The position numbers were made by a program, and so were the translations under genes. Under the pieces are notes generated by a model. The model was not told where the DNA came from. It did no database searches and saw only the letters and a list, made by a program, of their open reading frames with translations. DNA of 64,000 nucleotides from UM-FILTER-40-17 sp032251335 (GTDB lineage: Bacteria > Bacteroidota > Bacteroidia > Flavobacteriales > Flavobacteriaceae), in NCBI GenBank assembly GCA_032251335.1, contig JAVVDW010000002.1, positions 62,001 through 126,000 on the forward strand, given 5' to 3'. Below are positions 42,801-51,861 of the stretch, piece by piece (the stretch's first letter is position 1; every line of letters starts with the position of its first letter).

Positions 42801-44216
42801 TTCAATTCCTTCTAAAGTGAGTATAGGTAAATAAACGATCAAGATGATAATTTGACCAAAAACAGCCGCATTCATCATACGCGCAGAAGAATCTTTGACG
42901 GTTTTGTCCATTTCTTTTTGAGAAATGCGACTGATGCCTGCAAAATGCTTAGAATGTGTCAATTGGTGCAAAATAGCTTCTACTATGATTACGGCACCAT
43001 CCACAATCAGTCCAAAATCCAAAGCACCCATACTCATCAGGTTTCCACCTACGCCAAACATATTCATCATGATAATGGCAAACAACAAGGATAAAGGTAT
43101 CACAGAAGCTACCAGAAATCCGGCCCTAATATTCCCCAAAAAGAAAACCAGCACAAACAATACGATTAGCGCTCCTTCTATCAGGTTGGTTTTTACTGTA
43201 CTAATGGCGTTGTTGACCATTTTTGTGCGATCTAAAAAAGGCTCAATGACAACCCCTTCGGGGAGTGTTTCTTGGATTTTTGCTATTCGCTCTTTAATAT
43301 CTTTGATCACTTGTGACGAATTACCGCCTTTGAGCATCATCACAATAGCGGCAACGACTTCCTGCTCACCGTTAAATGTGACTGCGCCGTATCGAATGGC
43401 TGACCCGAAGCCTACTTGGGCAACATCCCTAATCAATATCGGCACACCATCAACAGATTTTACAACGATGCTTTCTAAATCTTCTAGATTTTTTGCCATG
43501 CCTTCACTTCGAATATAAAGCACAGTTGGCCCTTTTTCAATATATGCGCCGCCAGTATTTGCGTTGTTTTTTTCCAAAGCATTGAAAATATCGGTAATGG
43601 TCAGGTCAAAGGCTTTAAGCCTGTCCGGATTGACCGCAACCTCATATTGTTTTAGGTTTCCGCCGAAAGTAGAAACATCTGCCACACCAACCGTACCGAT
43701 GAGTTGACGCCGCACGTTCCAATCCTGTATGGTGCGCAAATCGGCCAGGGTGTATTTGTTTTCGTAGCCTTTTTTTGCTTTGACAACATATTGATAGATT
43801 TCGCCCAATCCGGTAGTAACGGGTGCCATATAAGGCATTTCTGCACCCATCGGAATGTTGGCCTGAATAATTTGCATCCGCTCACTAACCTGTTGCCTTG
43901 CCCAATATACATCTACATCGTCGTTGAACACCAAAGTGACCAAGGAAAGTCCGAATCGGGAGAAACTCCTGATTTGCTTCAGTCCGGGAATGTTGTTACT
44001 GGCTTGTTCAATTGGTGCAGTAATGAGCAGTTCAATATCGGTCGCGCCCAACGATGGTGCGGAAGTAATAATTTGTACTTGATTGTCTGTGATGTCTGGT
44101 ACGGCATCAATCGGAAGCTTGGTTGCTTCATAGATTCCATACAGTATCAAACCAAGGGTCAACAAACCGATAACAAGTTTGTTTTTGATGGAAAATTGAA
44201 TGATATGATTTAACAT
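39849..44216 (-). CDS. CzcA/CusA heavy-metal RND pump fused to TolC-like outer-membrane channel
   Basis: 1455-aa fusion. Residues 1-1040 are a CzcA/CusA-type RND transporter with DAVPDITDNQVQI, SRFGLSLVTLVF and the proton-relay region FGLIVDGAVIIVEA. From M1045 (MKKGLTSCLLLISLSGIS) a signal-peptide-like helix begins, then a TolC/CusC-type channel with HEIGLDSALKIAETNNLNL and two helical-hairpin repeats. Whether the protein is cleaved at the internal signal or translation restarts at M1045 is open. Such pumps export Cu, Zn, Co, Cd or Ag ions; the metal is not readable here. Confidence 0.92.
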   Translation of the reverse strand: MLNHIIQFSIKNKLVIGLLTLGLILYGIYEATKLPIDAVPDITDNQVQIITSAPSLGATDIELLITAPIEQASNNIPGLKQIRSFSRFGLSLVTLVFNDDVDVYWARQQVSERMQIIQANIPMGAEMPYMAPVTTGLGEIYQYVVKAKKGYENKYTLADLRTIQDWNVRRQLIGTVGVADVSTFGGNLKQYEVAVNPDRLKAFDLTITDIFNALEKNNANTGGAYIEKGPTVLYIRSEGMAKNLEDLESIVVKSVDGVPILIRDVAQVGFGSAIRYGAVTFNGEQEVVAAIVMMLKGGNSSQVIKDIKERIAKIQETLPEGVVIEPFLDRTKMVNNAISTVKTNLIEGALIVLFVLVFFLGNIRAGFLVASVIPLSLLFAIIMMNMFGVGGNLMSMGALDFGLIVDGAVIIVEAILHQLTHSKHFAGISRISQKEMDKTVKDSSARMMNAAVFGQIIILIVYLPILTLEGIEGKMFGPMAKTVGFAILGAFLLSLTYVPMMSALFLSKKLNHQPNWSDRIMLLVEKHYQHQLERFLNYKKTVLGVALAVFLLSVYILSTFGGEFIPKLEEGDFAVDTRVLTGSNLSKTIESTKQTARVLIDNFPEVEKVVTKIGSGEIPTDPMPIEASDMMVILKDKKEWTSAKSFDELAEKMSEKIATIPGVTAGFQFPVQMRFNELMTGARQDVVCKIFGEDLDTLALYAEKLGEIVKKIEGAKDLYVEKVQGMPQIVIHYKREVLAQFGINIDDVNKVVNTAFAGGVAGQIYEGEKRFDLVVRFSGNQRKNLQDVQNLLISTPSGMQVMLRQLADVKEIEGPNQVQREDSFRRIIVGFNVRGKDVQSVVNELEQKVNQSVKFPPGYRITYGGAFENLQAAKQRLLIAVPIAMLLIFLMLYFAFSSIKEGLLIFTAIPLSAIGGILALWTRGMPFSISAGVGFIALFGVAVLNGIVLISEFNRLKKEGWTDLRKIVIMGTKIRLRPVLMTAAVASLGFLPMALSNGAGAEVQRPLATVVIGGLISATVLTLMVLPVLYVLFENVQVKVKNKNMKKGLTSCLLLISLSGISQTATHEIGLDSALKIAETNNLNLKNSSLDAKEMEARRKTWFDAQKTDFGFEYGDFNSSETDSRFSVSQTFAFPTVYSHQKQMLNERFLAAEAMRALSLVELKGAVMKRYYEILMLKNKQKLLIKSDSLYAAFEEKSNYRFEAGETNILEKTTAESLRQQINMQLEMLNKDLSVSLQEFNYLLNDSVLYSPDSKTNPILLTATTDTLGISAHPVLQVKDHLRLADKAAWKTAGSKLLPDIKLGYNNMSFAGTQDINGQNQIYDRSQRFSSFSFGLGIPLFFGAQTAQKKAAQVQYLKADNDYAATKQRLLSDIEIAQKKVYQSQIEFDYYANKGLRQANTLISVANQQFEEGEIDFLQYTLLLNRGIEIQAGYWEALNKTNLSKIDLQILRNQL

Positions 44217-44402
44217 TTTTAAATTTTTAAGCTAGCTCATCAATGCTATCGACAAGCCCAATTTTGAAATAATTGAAGAAAAGTTACGGTTTTTTTATAA
44301 GACTACTTCAAATGAATTTCGTTCAAAGCGATGTATAAAATTAATCAGAATAAACAATAATATCCTAATCGGAATATTATAAAACCCGTAACAAAAATAG
44401 AA

Positions 44403-44783
44403 CTAGCTTAAATATTTGGGTGGTTGCCATATTTCAGACAAATAAGAAGCCGAGATGTTTGAAAACTTGTAGAAATTAAAATCTTGTTTTGAATATCTTA
44501 CCGGCCCTATAAGATTGTATTCGAAGGAAGGGGTTAATAAAACCACCGTAAAAGAAGGACTGATGTCGTGCGATTTGAAAGGCAACTCCATGTCCCGGTC
44601 GTAGTCAGCGTCCTTCACATTGCCAGAAAAATAGTGAATGGTTACGAATTGGGAGAGGGTAATTTCTTCATTTTCAGATTGATGTTCCGTTAGATGGGTG
44701 ATAAAAACACCTATTTTTATCAATTCACAAAGCTGGGTGTTTGCAAAGAGATAAATAGTCAATAAAAAAATGGAAGCCGACAT
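44403..44783 (-). CDS. Small exported protein associated with metal efflux
   Basis: 126-aa protein starting at the ATG at 44783 (MSASIFLLTIYLFANTQLC), which gives a better signal peptide than the upstream in-frame start. The mature part has THLTEHQSENEEITLSQFVTIHYFSG and YDRDMELPFKSHD, rich in His, Glu and Asp. Similar small proteins sit before CzcA-type pump genes in this phylum. A metal-binding periplasmic role is inference. It precedes the pump gene by 186 bases in the same direction. Confidence 0.72.
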   Translation of the reverse strand: MSASIFLLTIYLFANTQLCELIKIGVFITHLTEHQSENEEITLSQFVTIHYFSGNVKDADYDRDMELPFKSHDISPSFTVVLLTPSFEYNLIGPVRYSKQDFNFYKFSNISASYLSEIWQPPKYLS

Positions 44784-45437
44784 TTTCACAAGACAAAAGT
44801 AAATTAAATTTGCGAACATTCCCTGTAATGGAATAAATTGTCATAGAATTTAATTGAATTTTAATTCTCTTTTCTTAGAGTCCTAAAATTTTATGTTTTT
44901 TAATTGACAAGTATCACTCCTCCAAAAAAATAAATGAAGTTGGCTACAGATATCTCTGCATTAATAGGTACTACCGGTGTGGGTTAAAGAATCCTAAAAT
45001 AGCTAAGAAATGGCATCATTCGGTAATCTATACCTCACAGGTTTTTAAAATTGCTTAGATTGAGATTATTTTACAGGATAGACCTCACAGGTTTTTAAAA
45101 CTGCTTAGATTGAGATTATTTTACGGGGTAGACCTCACAGGTTTCTAAAACTGCTTAGATTGAGATTATTTTACGGGGTAGACCTCACAGGTTTCTAAAA
45201 CCTGTGAGGTCTTGTGTCTTACACCTGTGCGGTCTTGTTTTTAAAATCAACAATTAGGTTGAGGTCTTTACACACAGTTTACGCAACGATTGCGCTACAA
45301 GCGGTTTATTAAAGCGCATCTTACAAACCAAAATATATAATCAATTTATTTGAGGAAGCGCACTTTAAACTTTTTACCTTTACGTTTTCAATGCACGATT
45401 TAGTTATAAAAGCCTCAACCCTTAAAAATGTAAGTAT
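44784..45437. other. Long intergenic region between metal-efflux locus and GSCFA gene
   Basis: 654 bases with no gene on either strand that I can support. The left 200 bases are AT-rich and should carry the promoter of the metal-efflux locus. The middle holds the 50-bp tandem repeat (45031-45212) plus a degenerate further right arm near 45222-45235. The right end leads into the TTG-started GSCFA gene. Confidence 0.6.
45031..45212. repeat. 50-bp tandem repeat capped by a palindrome (locus B)
   Basis: Four units at 45031, 45081, 45131 and 45181, exactly 50 bases apart, each starting (G/T)ACCTCACAGGTTT. The last one forms a palindrome ending CCTGTGAGGTCT at 45212. Unit tails (GCTTAGATTGAGATTATT) match locus A closely, so both arrays come from one element. 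Confidence 0.85.
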
Positions 45438-46415
45438 TTGAAACCGATAAAACTTCAGACGCTTGTTCCTGTTTCGGCCTATCCAAATCCGTTGGGCTAT
45501 GGCGATAACATCTTCGGCATTGGCTCTTGTTTTGCCGTGCACATGAGCCAAAAATTTGCCTTTTATAAGTTTGAACAAAGCGTCAATCCCTTTGGTATTT
45601 TGTTTCATCCCTTGGCGATAGAAAAGCTTTTTGAATACACCGCAAACAACGTGTCAATCAATAGGGAAGACTTGGTTTTTCAAAACGAAAAATGGTTTTG
45701 CTGGCATGCACACTCTGACATCCATCACAACTCTGAAGATGATTTGTTGGCTTTGGTCAATACAAAGCTACTGCAGACCCGGCAGGAATTGCAAACGGTT
45801 TCGGTTTGCATCATCACTCTTGGAACGGCTTGGGTTTACAAGCATAAGCAGCACAACCAAGTCGTAGCCAACTGCCATAAAGTGCCACAACATCATTTTG
45901 AAAAATGCCTGTTGAGCGTTTCTGAAGTGGAACGATCCCTCGGACAAATTTGCAAGTATTTACATGTGCTGAATCCGCATCTCAAAGTTATTTTCACTAT
46001 CTCTCCTGTAAGACATCTCAAAGACGGCTTTGTCGAAAATCAACGAAGCAAGTCGCATTTAATCAGTGCCTTGCATCATTTTCTAGAAATAAACCAAAAC
46101 CCGAATATTTCTTATTTTCCGGCTTATGAGTTGGTGATGGATGAACTTCGCGATTATCGTTTTTACGCACCCGATTTGCTTCATCCCAATGAGGTAGCCA
46201 TCGATTATATTTGGGCGCGGTTTACGGAAAAATACATCAGCTCGGAAGGGTTAGCAACCATGCAAAAAGTGTCTGACATTCAAAAGAGATTACAACATAG
46301 ACCCTTTGACAGAAACACCGAAATGTATAAAAAATTTCAGCAGGAACTTTATCTAAAAATGGATGCGCTGCAAAAACAATGGCCACACATCAACTTTGAT
46401 TTGCCGGAGCCATAA
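45438..46415 (+). CDS. GSCFA family protein
   Basis: 325-aa protein of the GSCFA family (SGNH-hydrolase related). The naming motif lies at residues 29-33, with Ser30 as probable nucleophile, followed by NPFGILFHP; later come TLGTAWVY, FTISPVRHLKDGFVENQRSK and the His-containing DLLHPNEVAIDYIW. No ATG precedes the motif in frame, so the TTG at 45438 is the likely start. Probably acts on acylated carbohydrates; unproven. The last 26 bases overlap the 3' end of the convergent hydroxylase gene. Confidence 0.88.
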   Translation: MKPIKLQTLVPVSAYPNPLGYGDNIFGIGSCFAVHMSQKFAFYKFEQSVNPFGILFHPLAIEKLFEYTANNVSINREDLVFQNEKWFCWHAHSDIHHNSEDDLLALVNTKLLQTRQELQTVSVCIITLGTAWVYKHKQHNQVVANCHKVPQHHFEKCLLSVSEVERSLGQICKYLHVLNPHLKVIFTISPVRHLKDGFVENQRSKSHLISALHHFLEINQNPNISYFPAYELVMDELRDYRFYAPDLLHPNEVAIDYIWARFTEKYISSEGLATMQKVSDIQKRLQHRPFDRNTEMYKKFQQELYLKMDALQKQWPHINFDLPEP

Positions 46416-48147
46416 GTTGTAAACCGGCATCGATAAGATGGCCCACTTCCGGACGCGACAATTTGACCGATTCCAAGTAGTCGATAATTTTTTGGCTCAA
46501 TGTAGTCTCGCCGGCCAGGCTGGCCAATTCAAAGAGTTCTACCGCCAAAAGCCAGTCGCCATGATGGTTTTCTTGCAATTCGGAAAGAATTTTGCTGCGT
46601 GATACCGTTTTGTTTTTTCCTTCGCGGAAATCGCGAACTTGCTGATAGAGTTTTTCAAGTGCCAATCGTTTTTTAGATTTTTGAATCTTGATGGTTTGTT
46701 CTGAAGGCAGGTGTGTAATTCTGTCAAAACTCTTGTTGTCTGCAGGTCCGGCATAGGCCGAAATCACTTCCTTGCCTACGGCCATATCAAAAATACCCCA
46801 ATCGGGTTCGAAAAGCACTTCGTCTTTGTGTTTGACTAGGCAATCCTGAAGACTGATGAGTATGATTTTTCCTTGTAGATTTCTTTTTCCGGTAATGATT
46901 TCTCCCGAAACGCGGATGTCTCCTTCAAAATCGAGTGTCACGCGTTCGCCTTCATAAATGCCATATGCGCGAAGATCTCTGGGGCTCATGTCTTCTATGG
47001 CCAGGTTGATGCCTTTGAGTTTGCCCACGGGACTGCCAAAACCATCGGCATGTGGAGCGGTGCCGTGTCCTACCAATTCTCTGTCTCGGTTGCTCAGTGC
47101 CGTGGGTCCGGATGTTTGAAAGTAGATGGGTTTACCCTCGTGCTCTATAACCCTGCTGAAAAAACCGGAAATTTGAATGCCCGTGCTCAATTCGATAGTG
47201 CCGAGTGACTTTGATTGTATCAATTTTTTAATCCCCGCCAAACCGCCTTTGCGAAGCGACATGCTGTTGGCAAATTCTTCCAAAACCAGACTCAAATGCG
47301 CAAAATCTGGTGTGACAAATAATTGAGGTTGGGGTTTTGTGATGTCAAAGGACACATCAGCTGCAGCAAGTGTGTAAGGTAACTTTTTGACTTTTTCGGT
47401 TAGGCACCAAGCGCTTTCGCCTATGGAAGACAGCAATCCGGCGCCGTAAATTTTGGGATTTTCGAGCGTGCCTATAAGTCCGTATTCCACAGTCCACCAA
47501 TGCAGGTTGCGAATACGAGCCATCTCGCTGGTTTCGCCCATATTTTCTTGTAAATATTCCACACGAGCTTCGGCTTCTTTGATGTCTTCTTCGGAAGTGC
47601 CTTCGGCTTCTTTGATAATGGACAAATGACGAATGGCTTCGTACATTTCATAGTCTTTGGCGCTGGAGATGGCTTTACAACCAATTTCTCCAAACCGTCG
47701 CAAGTATTCTGCATATTCCGGATTGGCTATGATGGGGGCGTGGCCGGCACCTTCGTGTATGATGTCGGGCGCGGGTGTGTATTCTATATGTTCGAGCTGA
47801 CGGATGTCTGATGCAATGACCAACACGTTGTAGGCCTGAAATTCCATAAATGCGTTAGGTGGAATAAAACCGTCAACCGCCACAGCCGCCCAGCCAATTT
47901 CTTTTAAAATTCGATTCATACCGTACATATTCGGAATGGAATCGATGGAAATACCGGTTTTTTGTAAACCGTTTACATATGATTCATGGGCTACACGACT
48001 CAGGTAATCCACATTTCGGCGCATCACATAGCGCCATACGGCTTGGTCTATAGGGGCGTAGTCTTCGTAATTTTGCGGTTTTATGAACTGCCTCAGATGG
48101 GGCGGTAACTTGTCTAAAACCGGATTGGAAACGTAGGCACTGTCCAT
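46390..48147 (-). CDS. phhA: Aromatic amino acid hydroxylase (phenylalanine 4-monooxygenase family), two-domain form
   Basis: 585-aa protein. The N-terminal part is the pterin-dependent hydroxylase with iron ligands H131 and H136 in HEGAGHAP and E221 in WTVEYGLIG. After residue 300 it continues with a second region (FFSRVIEHEGKPIYFQTSGPTAL onwards) that is not part of monooxygenases of other phyla. This long form is typical for Bacteroidota. The dehydratase that recycles its cofactor is at 11846. Whether Phe, Tyr or Trp is the substrate is not readable. Confidence 0.9.
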   Translation of the reverse strand: MDSAYVSNPVLDKLPPHLRQFIKPQNYEDYAPIDQAVWRYVMRRNVDYLSRVAHESYVNGLQKTGISIDSIPNMYGMNRILKEIGWAAVAVDGFIPPNAFMEFQAYNVLVIASDIRQLEHIEYTPAPDIIHEGAGHAPIIANPEYAEYLRRFGEIGCKAISSAKDYEMYEAIRHLSIIKEAEGTSEEDIKEAEARVEYLQENMGETSEMARIRNLHWWTVEYGLIGTLENPKIYGAGLLSSIGESAWCLTEKVKKLPYTLAAADVSFDITKPQPQLFVTPDFAHLSLVLEEFANSMSLRKGGLAGIKKLIQSKSLGTIELSTGIQISGFFSRVIEHEGKPIYFQTSGPTALSNRDRELVGHGTAPHADGFGSPVGKLKGINLAIEDMSPRDLRAYGIYEGERVTLDFEGDIRVSGEIITGKRNLQGKIILISLQDCLVKHKDEVLFEPDWGIFDMAVGKEVISAYAGPADNKSFDRITHLPSEQTIKIQKSKKRLALEKLYQQVRDFREGKNKTVSRSKILSELQENHHGDWLLAVELFELASLAGETTLSQKIIDYLESVKLSRPEVGHLIDAGLQLMAPANQS

Positions 48148-48214
48148 GACATATAGATTTTGCCTAAATGTAAAAAATTTTGACCTGACGGCTTATTAAA
48201 AGAATGATAAAATA

Positions 48215-49255
48215 TCAGCGAATGTATTCTACGCGTTTCTCAGCTTCTGTATGTTGGCTGTCGAAAAACCCTTGTTCTTGCATCCAACGTTCACTGTAAA
48301 TTTTGGAAAGATACCGCGAACCGTGATCGGGAAAAATCACCACTACGTAGCTATTTCTGTCAAATTCGCCTTTTTGGGCTAATTGGAACAGTGCCTGTGT
48401 TGCTGCACCACTGGTGTAGCCGACAAACAAGCCCTCTTTACAAGCCAATTCACGCGCACGGTGTGCACTTTCCTCGTCGGTCACTTTTTCAAAGTGATCG
48501 ATAATATCAAAGTCGGTAGCATCGGGAATTAGATTTTTCCCCAATCCCTCTATGCGATAGGGATATATTTCATCCGGATCCAACTCCTTGGTTTCGTGAA
48601 ATTTTTTCAAGACTGAACCAAAGGCATCCACGCCCAATATTCTGATACTTGGGTTTTGCTCCTTCAAAAAACGGGCCGTACCCGAAATGGTGCCACCCGT
48701 ACCGCTACAAGCCACCAAGTGTGTGATGGCGCCTTGGGTTTGTTTCCAAATTTCAGGGCCGGTAGTCAGGTAGTGCGCATCGGTATTTAACGGATTAAAA
48801 TATTGGTTGATATAGACAGAGCCTTTGATTTCTTCATTCAACCTTTTAGCCACTTGGTAATAGGAGCGGGGATCGTCTGCACTTACATTTGCCGGACATA
48901 CATAGACTTTGGCGCCCATGTTTTGCAACATTTCTATTTTATCTTTGGAAGACTTGGAGGTGACTGCTAACACACATTCGTATCCTTTTATTATACTCAC
49001 CATGGCTACGCTGAATCCGGTATTTCCGGAAGTCGTTTCTATGATGGTGCTACCGGGTTTTAGGATGCCTTGCTTTTCAAAAGTCTCAATAATGTGTAAG
49101 GCAATTCTGTCTTTGGTAGAGTGTCCGGGATTGAAAGCTTCCACTTTGGCAAAAAAGTTACCGGGTAAGTTTTCTGTAATTCTTTGGAGTTTAATCAGCG
49201 GCGTGTCACCAATCAATTCCAATACACTGTTATAAACTTTTGAACAGTCTTCCAT
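48215..49255 (-). CDS. PLP-dependent cysteine synthase / cystathionine beta-synthase-like enzyme
   Basis: 346-aa fold-type II PLP enzyme. Schiff-base Lys48 in NPGHSTKDRIA, phosphate loop TSGNTGFSVA and GTGGTISGTA. It lacks a C-terminal CBS-domain pair. GYECVLAVTSKSSKDK and DEIYPYRIEGLGKN are the remaining hallmarks. Makes cysteine or cystathionine; the substrate cannot be settled by eye. Transcribed alone. Confidence 0.9.
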   Translation of the reverse strand: MEDCSKVYNSVLELIGDTPLIKLQRITENLPGNFFAKVEAFNPGHSTKDRIALHIIETFEKQGILKPGSTIIETTSGNTGFSVAMVSIIKGYECVLAVTSKSSKDKIEMLQNMGAKVYVCPANVSADDPRSYYQVAKRLNEEIKGSVYINQYFNPLNTDAHYLTTGPEIWKQTQGAITHLVACSGTGGTISGTARFLKEQNPSIRILGVDAFGSVLKKFHETKELDPDEIYPYRIEGLGKNLIPDATDFDIIDHFEKVTDEESAHRARELACKEGLFVGYTSGAATQALFQLAQKGEFDRNSYVVVIFPDHGSRYLSKIYSERWMQEQGFFDSQHTEAEKRVEYIR

Positions 49256-49326
49256 CTAAGAATGTTTAGTTAGTTTTTTGTTAACCCTAACGCAAAACGC
49301 TGCAAATTTATAAGATTTATCTCAAT

Positions 49327-51462
49327 TTATTGCTTAATATTCTCTAAGTCTAGAAAAAATGCATATTCTCTGGCGGTTTCTTTGATGGACTCAAACCTTG
49401 CCGAGCTCCCGCTGTGCCCCGCTTCCATGTTGGTATGAAACAGCAATTTGTTGGTGTCTGTTTTGAGTTCACGCAACTTGGCTACCCATTTGGCAGGCTC
49501 CCAATATTGTACCTGCGAATCGTGATAACCTGTTGTCACCATGATGTTTGGATAGGCTTTGGCTTCTACTTGGTCATAAGGAGAGTAAGATTTCATGTAT
49601 TGATAATAAACCGAATCGTTCGGGTTGCCCCATTCGTCATATTCAGAGGTCGTCAGTGGAATGCTATCGTCGAGCATGGTGGTGACGACATCTACAAAGG
49701 GAACTTCTGCGATGACGCCCTTGTATATTTCAGGCGCTAAATTGAGTACTGCACCCATAAGCAAGCCTCCGGCCGAACCGCCTTGGGCATATAAGTGTTC
49801 CGTAGAGGTGTATTTTTCCGCGATGAGAAATTTTGAAGCATCTACAAAGTCGCTAAAAGTGTTTTTCTTGTGTAGTAATTTTCCATTTTCATACCAAGAA
49901 CGTCCCAAGTATTCGCCGCCTCTTACGTGGGCAATGGCATAAATAAAACCGCGGTCGAGCAGACTGAGCCTTGAAATAGAAAAGGTGGGATCTATGGTTG
50001 AGCCATAAGAGCCATAGCCATATATTAAAAGTGGATTTTTGCCGTCTTGAACTATTCCTTTCTTGTAAACCATCGAAATGGGAATTTTGGTTCCGTCTGC
50101 AGCGGTTGCCCAAACTCTTTTCTCTTCGTAGTTGTTTTTATCGAAGGTGCCACCCAAAACCTCTTGCTCTTTTAAAACACGTGTTTCGCGGGTGTTCATG
50201 TTGAATTCGACAGTGGATGTTGGCGTTGCCAAAGAAGTATAGCTGTACCGATACCAATCTGTGTCAAATTCTACGTTTACATTGCTGCCGGCGGTGTAGG
50301 TTTCGATGTCGAAAGGCAGGTAGTAATCTTCCTTACCGTCCCAACGAATGATGCGAATTTTGTTTAAACCGTTGTTGCGTTCATTAAGCACTAAAAAATC
50401 TTTAAAAATATCCACATCTTCTAACAAGACATCTTCGCGGTGCGGAATTAAATCTTCCCAATGGCCTTTATTGGTTTTGGCAATGGGTGTTTTCATCAAT
50501 TTAAAATTTGTAGCACCGTCTTTGTTTGTCAATACGTAAAAGTGATCATTATAATGCGAAAAAGAGTATTCCAAGCCGCGTTCTCGTGGCTGAAAGATTC
50601 TAAAATTACCGCCGGGTTTGTCGGCTTCCAAAATTCTAAATTCAGAAGTAAGGGTGCTTTGTGAGCCAATCACCAAATATTTTTCAGATTTTGTTTTATA
50701 AATATAGGTACTGAAAGTTTCGTCGGTTTCTTCGTAAACCAACGCATCTGTTGCTGGGTCTGTCCCGAGTATGTGTTTGTAAATTTTATTAGAACGCAAG
50801 GTTACTTCATCTTTTCGGGTGTAAAACAAGGTTTTGTTGTCGTTTGCCCAAACAGATCCGCCGGTGGTGGTTTCTATTTTCTCCGGATACAATGTGCCGG
50901 TCTCCAGATTTTTGATTTGAATGGTGTATTTTCTTCGGCTCACAGTATCAACCCCAAAAGCAACCATGCGGTTGTCCGGACTCACGTTGAGGCCACCCAA
51001 TTGGTAGTAACTATGACCCGCTGCCAGTTCGTTCACATTAAACAAAATTTCTTCTTCTGCTTCCTGTGACCCTTTTTTTCTGGTATAAATCGGATAGTCT
51101 TTCCCAACTTGGTAGCGCGTCATATACCAATAACCGTTTTTCTTGTACGGGACGCTTTGGTCATCTTCTTTGATACGCGATTTGATTTCGTCAAAAAGTA
51201 GCGTTTGCAAACCTTGAGTGTGTGCCGTCATCTTATCGAAGTAATCATTTTCGCGTTCTAAATAATCGATGACTTCAGGGTGGTCACGCTCGTTCATCCA
51301 ATAATAGTTGTCTATTCGGATGTCTCCGTGTTTTTCTAAAACAGTCTCTTTTTTCTCAGCCACAGGTGGCGTGTATGTTGGCATGGGGTTTTCTGTTTGA
51401 TCGTTTTTACAAGCGGTCGCAAAAATAAGGGAAAGGGTAAGAAAAGCGGCAATTTTTTTCAT
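49327..51462 (-). CDS. Prolyl oligopeptidase family (S9A, oligopeptidase B-like) lipoprotein
   Basis: 711-aa from the ATG at 51462, which starts a lipoprotein signal ending in IFATAC (Cys18). An upstream in-frame start at 51519 only adds 19 unrelated residues. A propeller domain (80-450) is followed by the hydrolase with the nucleophile in GGSAGG (Ser563), TTGYHDSQV around the Asp and MEAGHSGS with the His. Cleaves short peptides after basic or prolyl residues; in the envelope. Confidence 0.9.
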   Translation of the reverse strand: MKKIAAFLTLSLIFATACKNDQTENPMPTYTPPVAEKKETVLEKHGDIRIDNYYWMNERDHPEVIDYLERENDYFDKMTAHTQGLQTLLFDEIKSRIKEDDQSVPYKKNGYWYMTRYQVGKDYPIYTRKKGSQEAEEEILFNVNELAAGHSYYQLGGLNVSPDNRMVAFGVDTVSRRKYTIQIKNLETGTLYPEKIETTTGGSVWANDNKTLFYTRKDEVTLRSNKIYKHILGTDPATDALVYEETDETFSTYIYKTKSEKYLVIGSQSTLTSEFRILEADKPGGNFRIFQPRERGLEYSFSHYNDHFYVLTNKDGATNFKLMKTPIAKTNKGHWEDLIPHREDVLLEDVDIFKDFLVLNERNNGLNKIRIIRWDGKEDYYLPFDIETYTAGSNVNVEFDTDWYRYSYTSLATPTSTVEFNMNTRETRVLKEQEVLGGTFDKNNYEEKRVWATAADGTKIPISMVYKKGIVQDGKNPLLIYGYGSYGSTIDPTFSISRLSLLDRGFIYAIAHVRGGEYLGRSWYENGKLLHKKNTFSDFVDASKFLIAEKYTSTEHLYAQGGSAGGLLMGAVLNLAPEIYKGVIAEVPFVDVVTTMLDDSIPLTTSEYDEWGNPNDSVYYQYMKSYSPYDQVEAKAYPNIMVTTGYHDSQVQYWEPAKWVAKLRELKTDTNKLLFHTNMEAGHSGSSARFESIKETAREYAFFLDLENIKQ

Positions 51463-51861
51463 AGTAAGTTCGGTTTTAAAAAAGTACACCAATGTAGTTT
51501 TTTTTATCTTTTCTCGCAAGGGCTTTTTTTAATGCCTATTTTTTGCGATTGAAAAACTCTGCCTTGTCAAAAATCGTTGGGTCGTTTACGCGGTTTTACA
51601 ACACTACATCAAAGGATTTTAAGAACCTTTTTTTTCCGAAAGTCGCTTGTTTTAAAAAAATAAATATCCTCATGATTGTAAAAAAACAAAGTATATTTCA
51701 TTGATAATCAATGTTAAAATTAGCTTTACAAAGTATTGAATATTGTAGAAGAAAATATAGAAGGTGTCAAAGGAATTGAAGATTACCTAACATTGCAACT
51801 GTTTTTATGAATAATTAGATAGGTAAATTAAAATTAAACATAGCAATTTTCAAAAAATCAG
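51463..51861. other. Leader region of the ilv operon
   Basis: 399 AT-rich bases between the oligopeptidase gene (-) and ilvD (+). No open frame worth noting, no leader peptide rich in branched-chain codons, and no clear attenuator or T-box pattern. The one symmetric element is a 15-base palindrome at 51699-51713. Confidence 0.5.
51699..51713. promoter_or_regulatory. Palindrome upstream of ilvD
   Basis: CATTGATAATCAATG, perfect 7-base arms around one central A, about 150 bases before the ilvD start codon. It is a possible operator for the branched-chain operon, though AT-rich palindromes of this size also occur by chance. Confidence 0.35.

Noticed and set aside
38484..45212. The evenly spaced 50-bp repeats looked at first like short CRISPR arrays.
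   Set aside because: The whole 50-base unit is repeated, so there are no unique spacers; the units end in a palindrome and no cas genes are present.
45321..45608. 95-aa antisense frame over the start of the GSCFA gene.
   Set aside because: It overlaps the certain GSCFA motif, has no family resemblance and no start signal.
51463..51861. Attenuator or T-box before ilvD.
   Set aside because: No leader peptide with Ile/Val/Leu codons, no T-box sequence and no terminator hairpin before the start codon.
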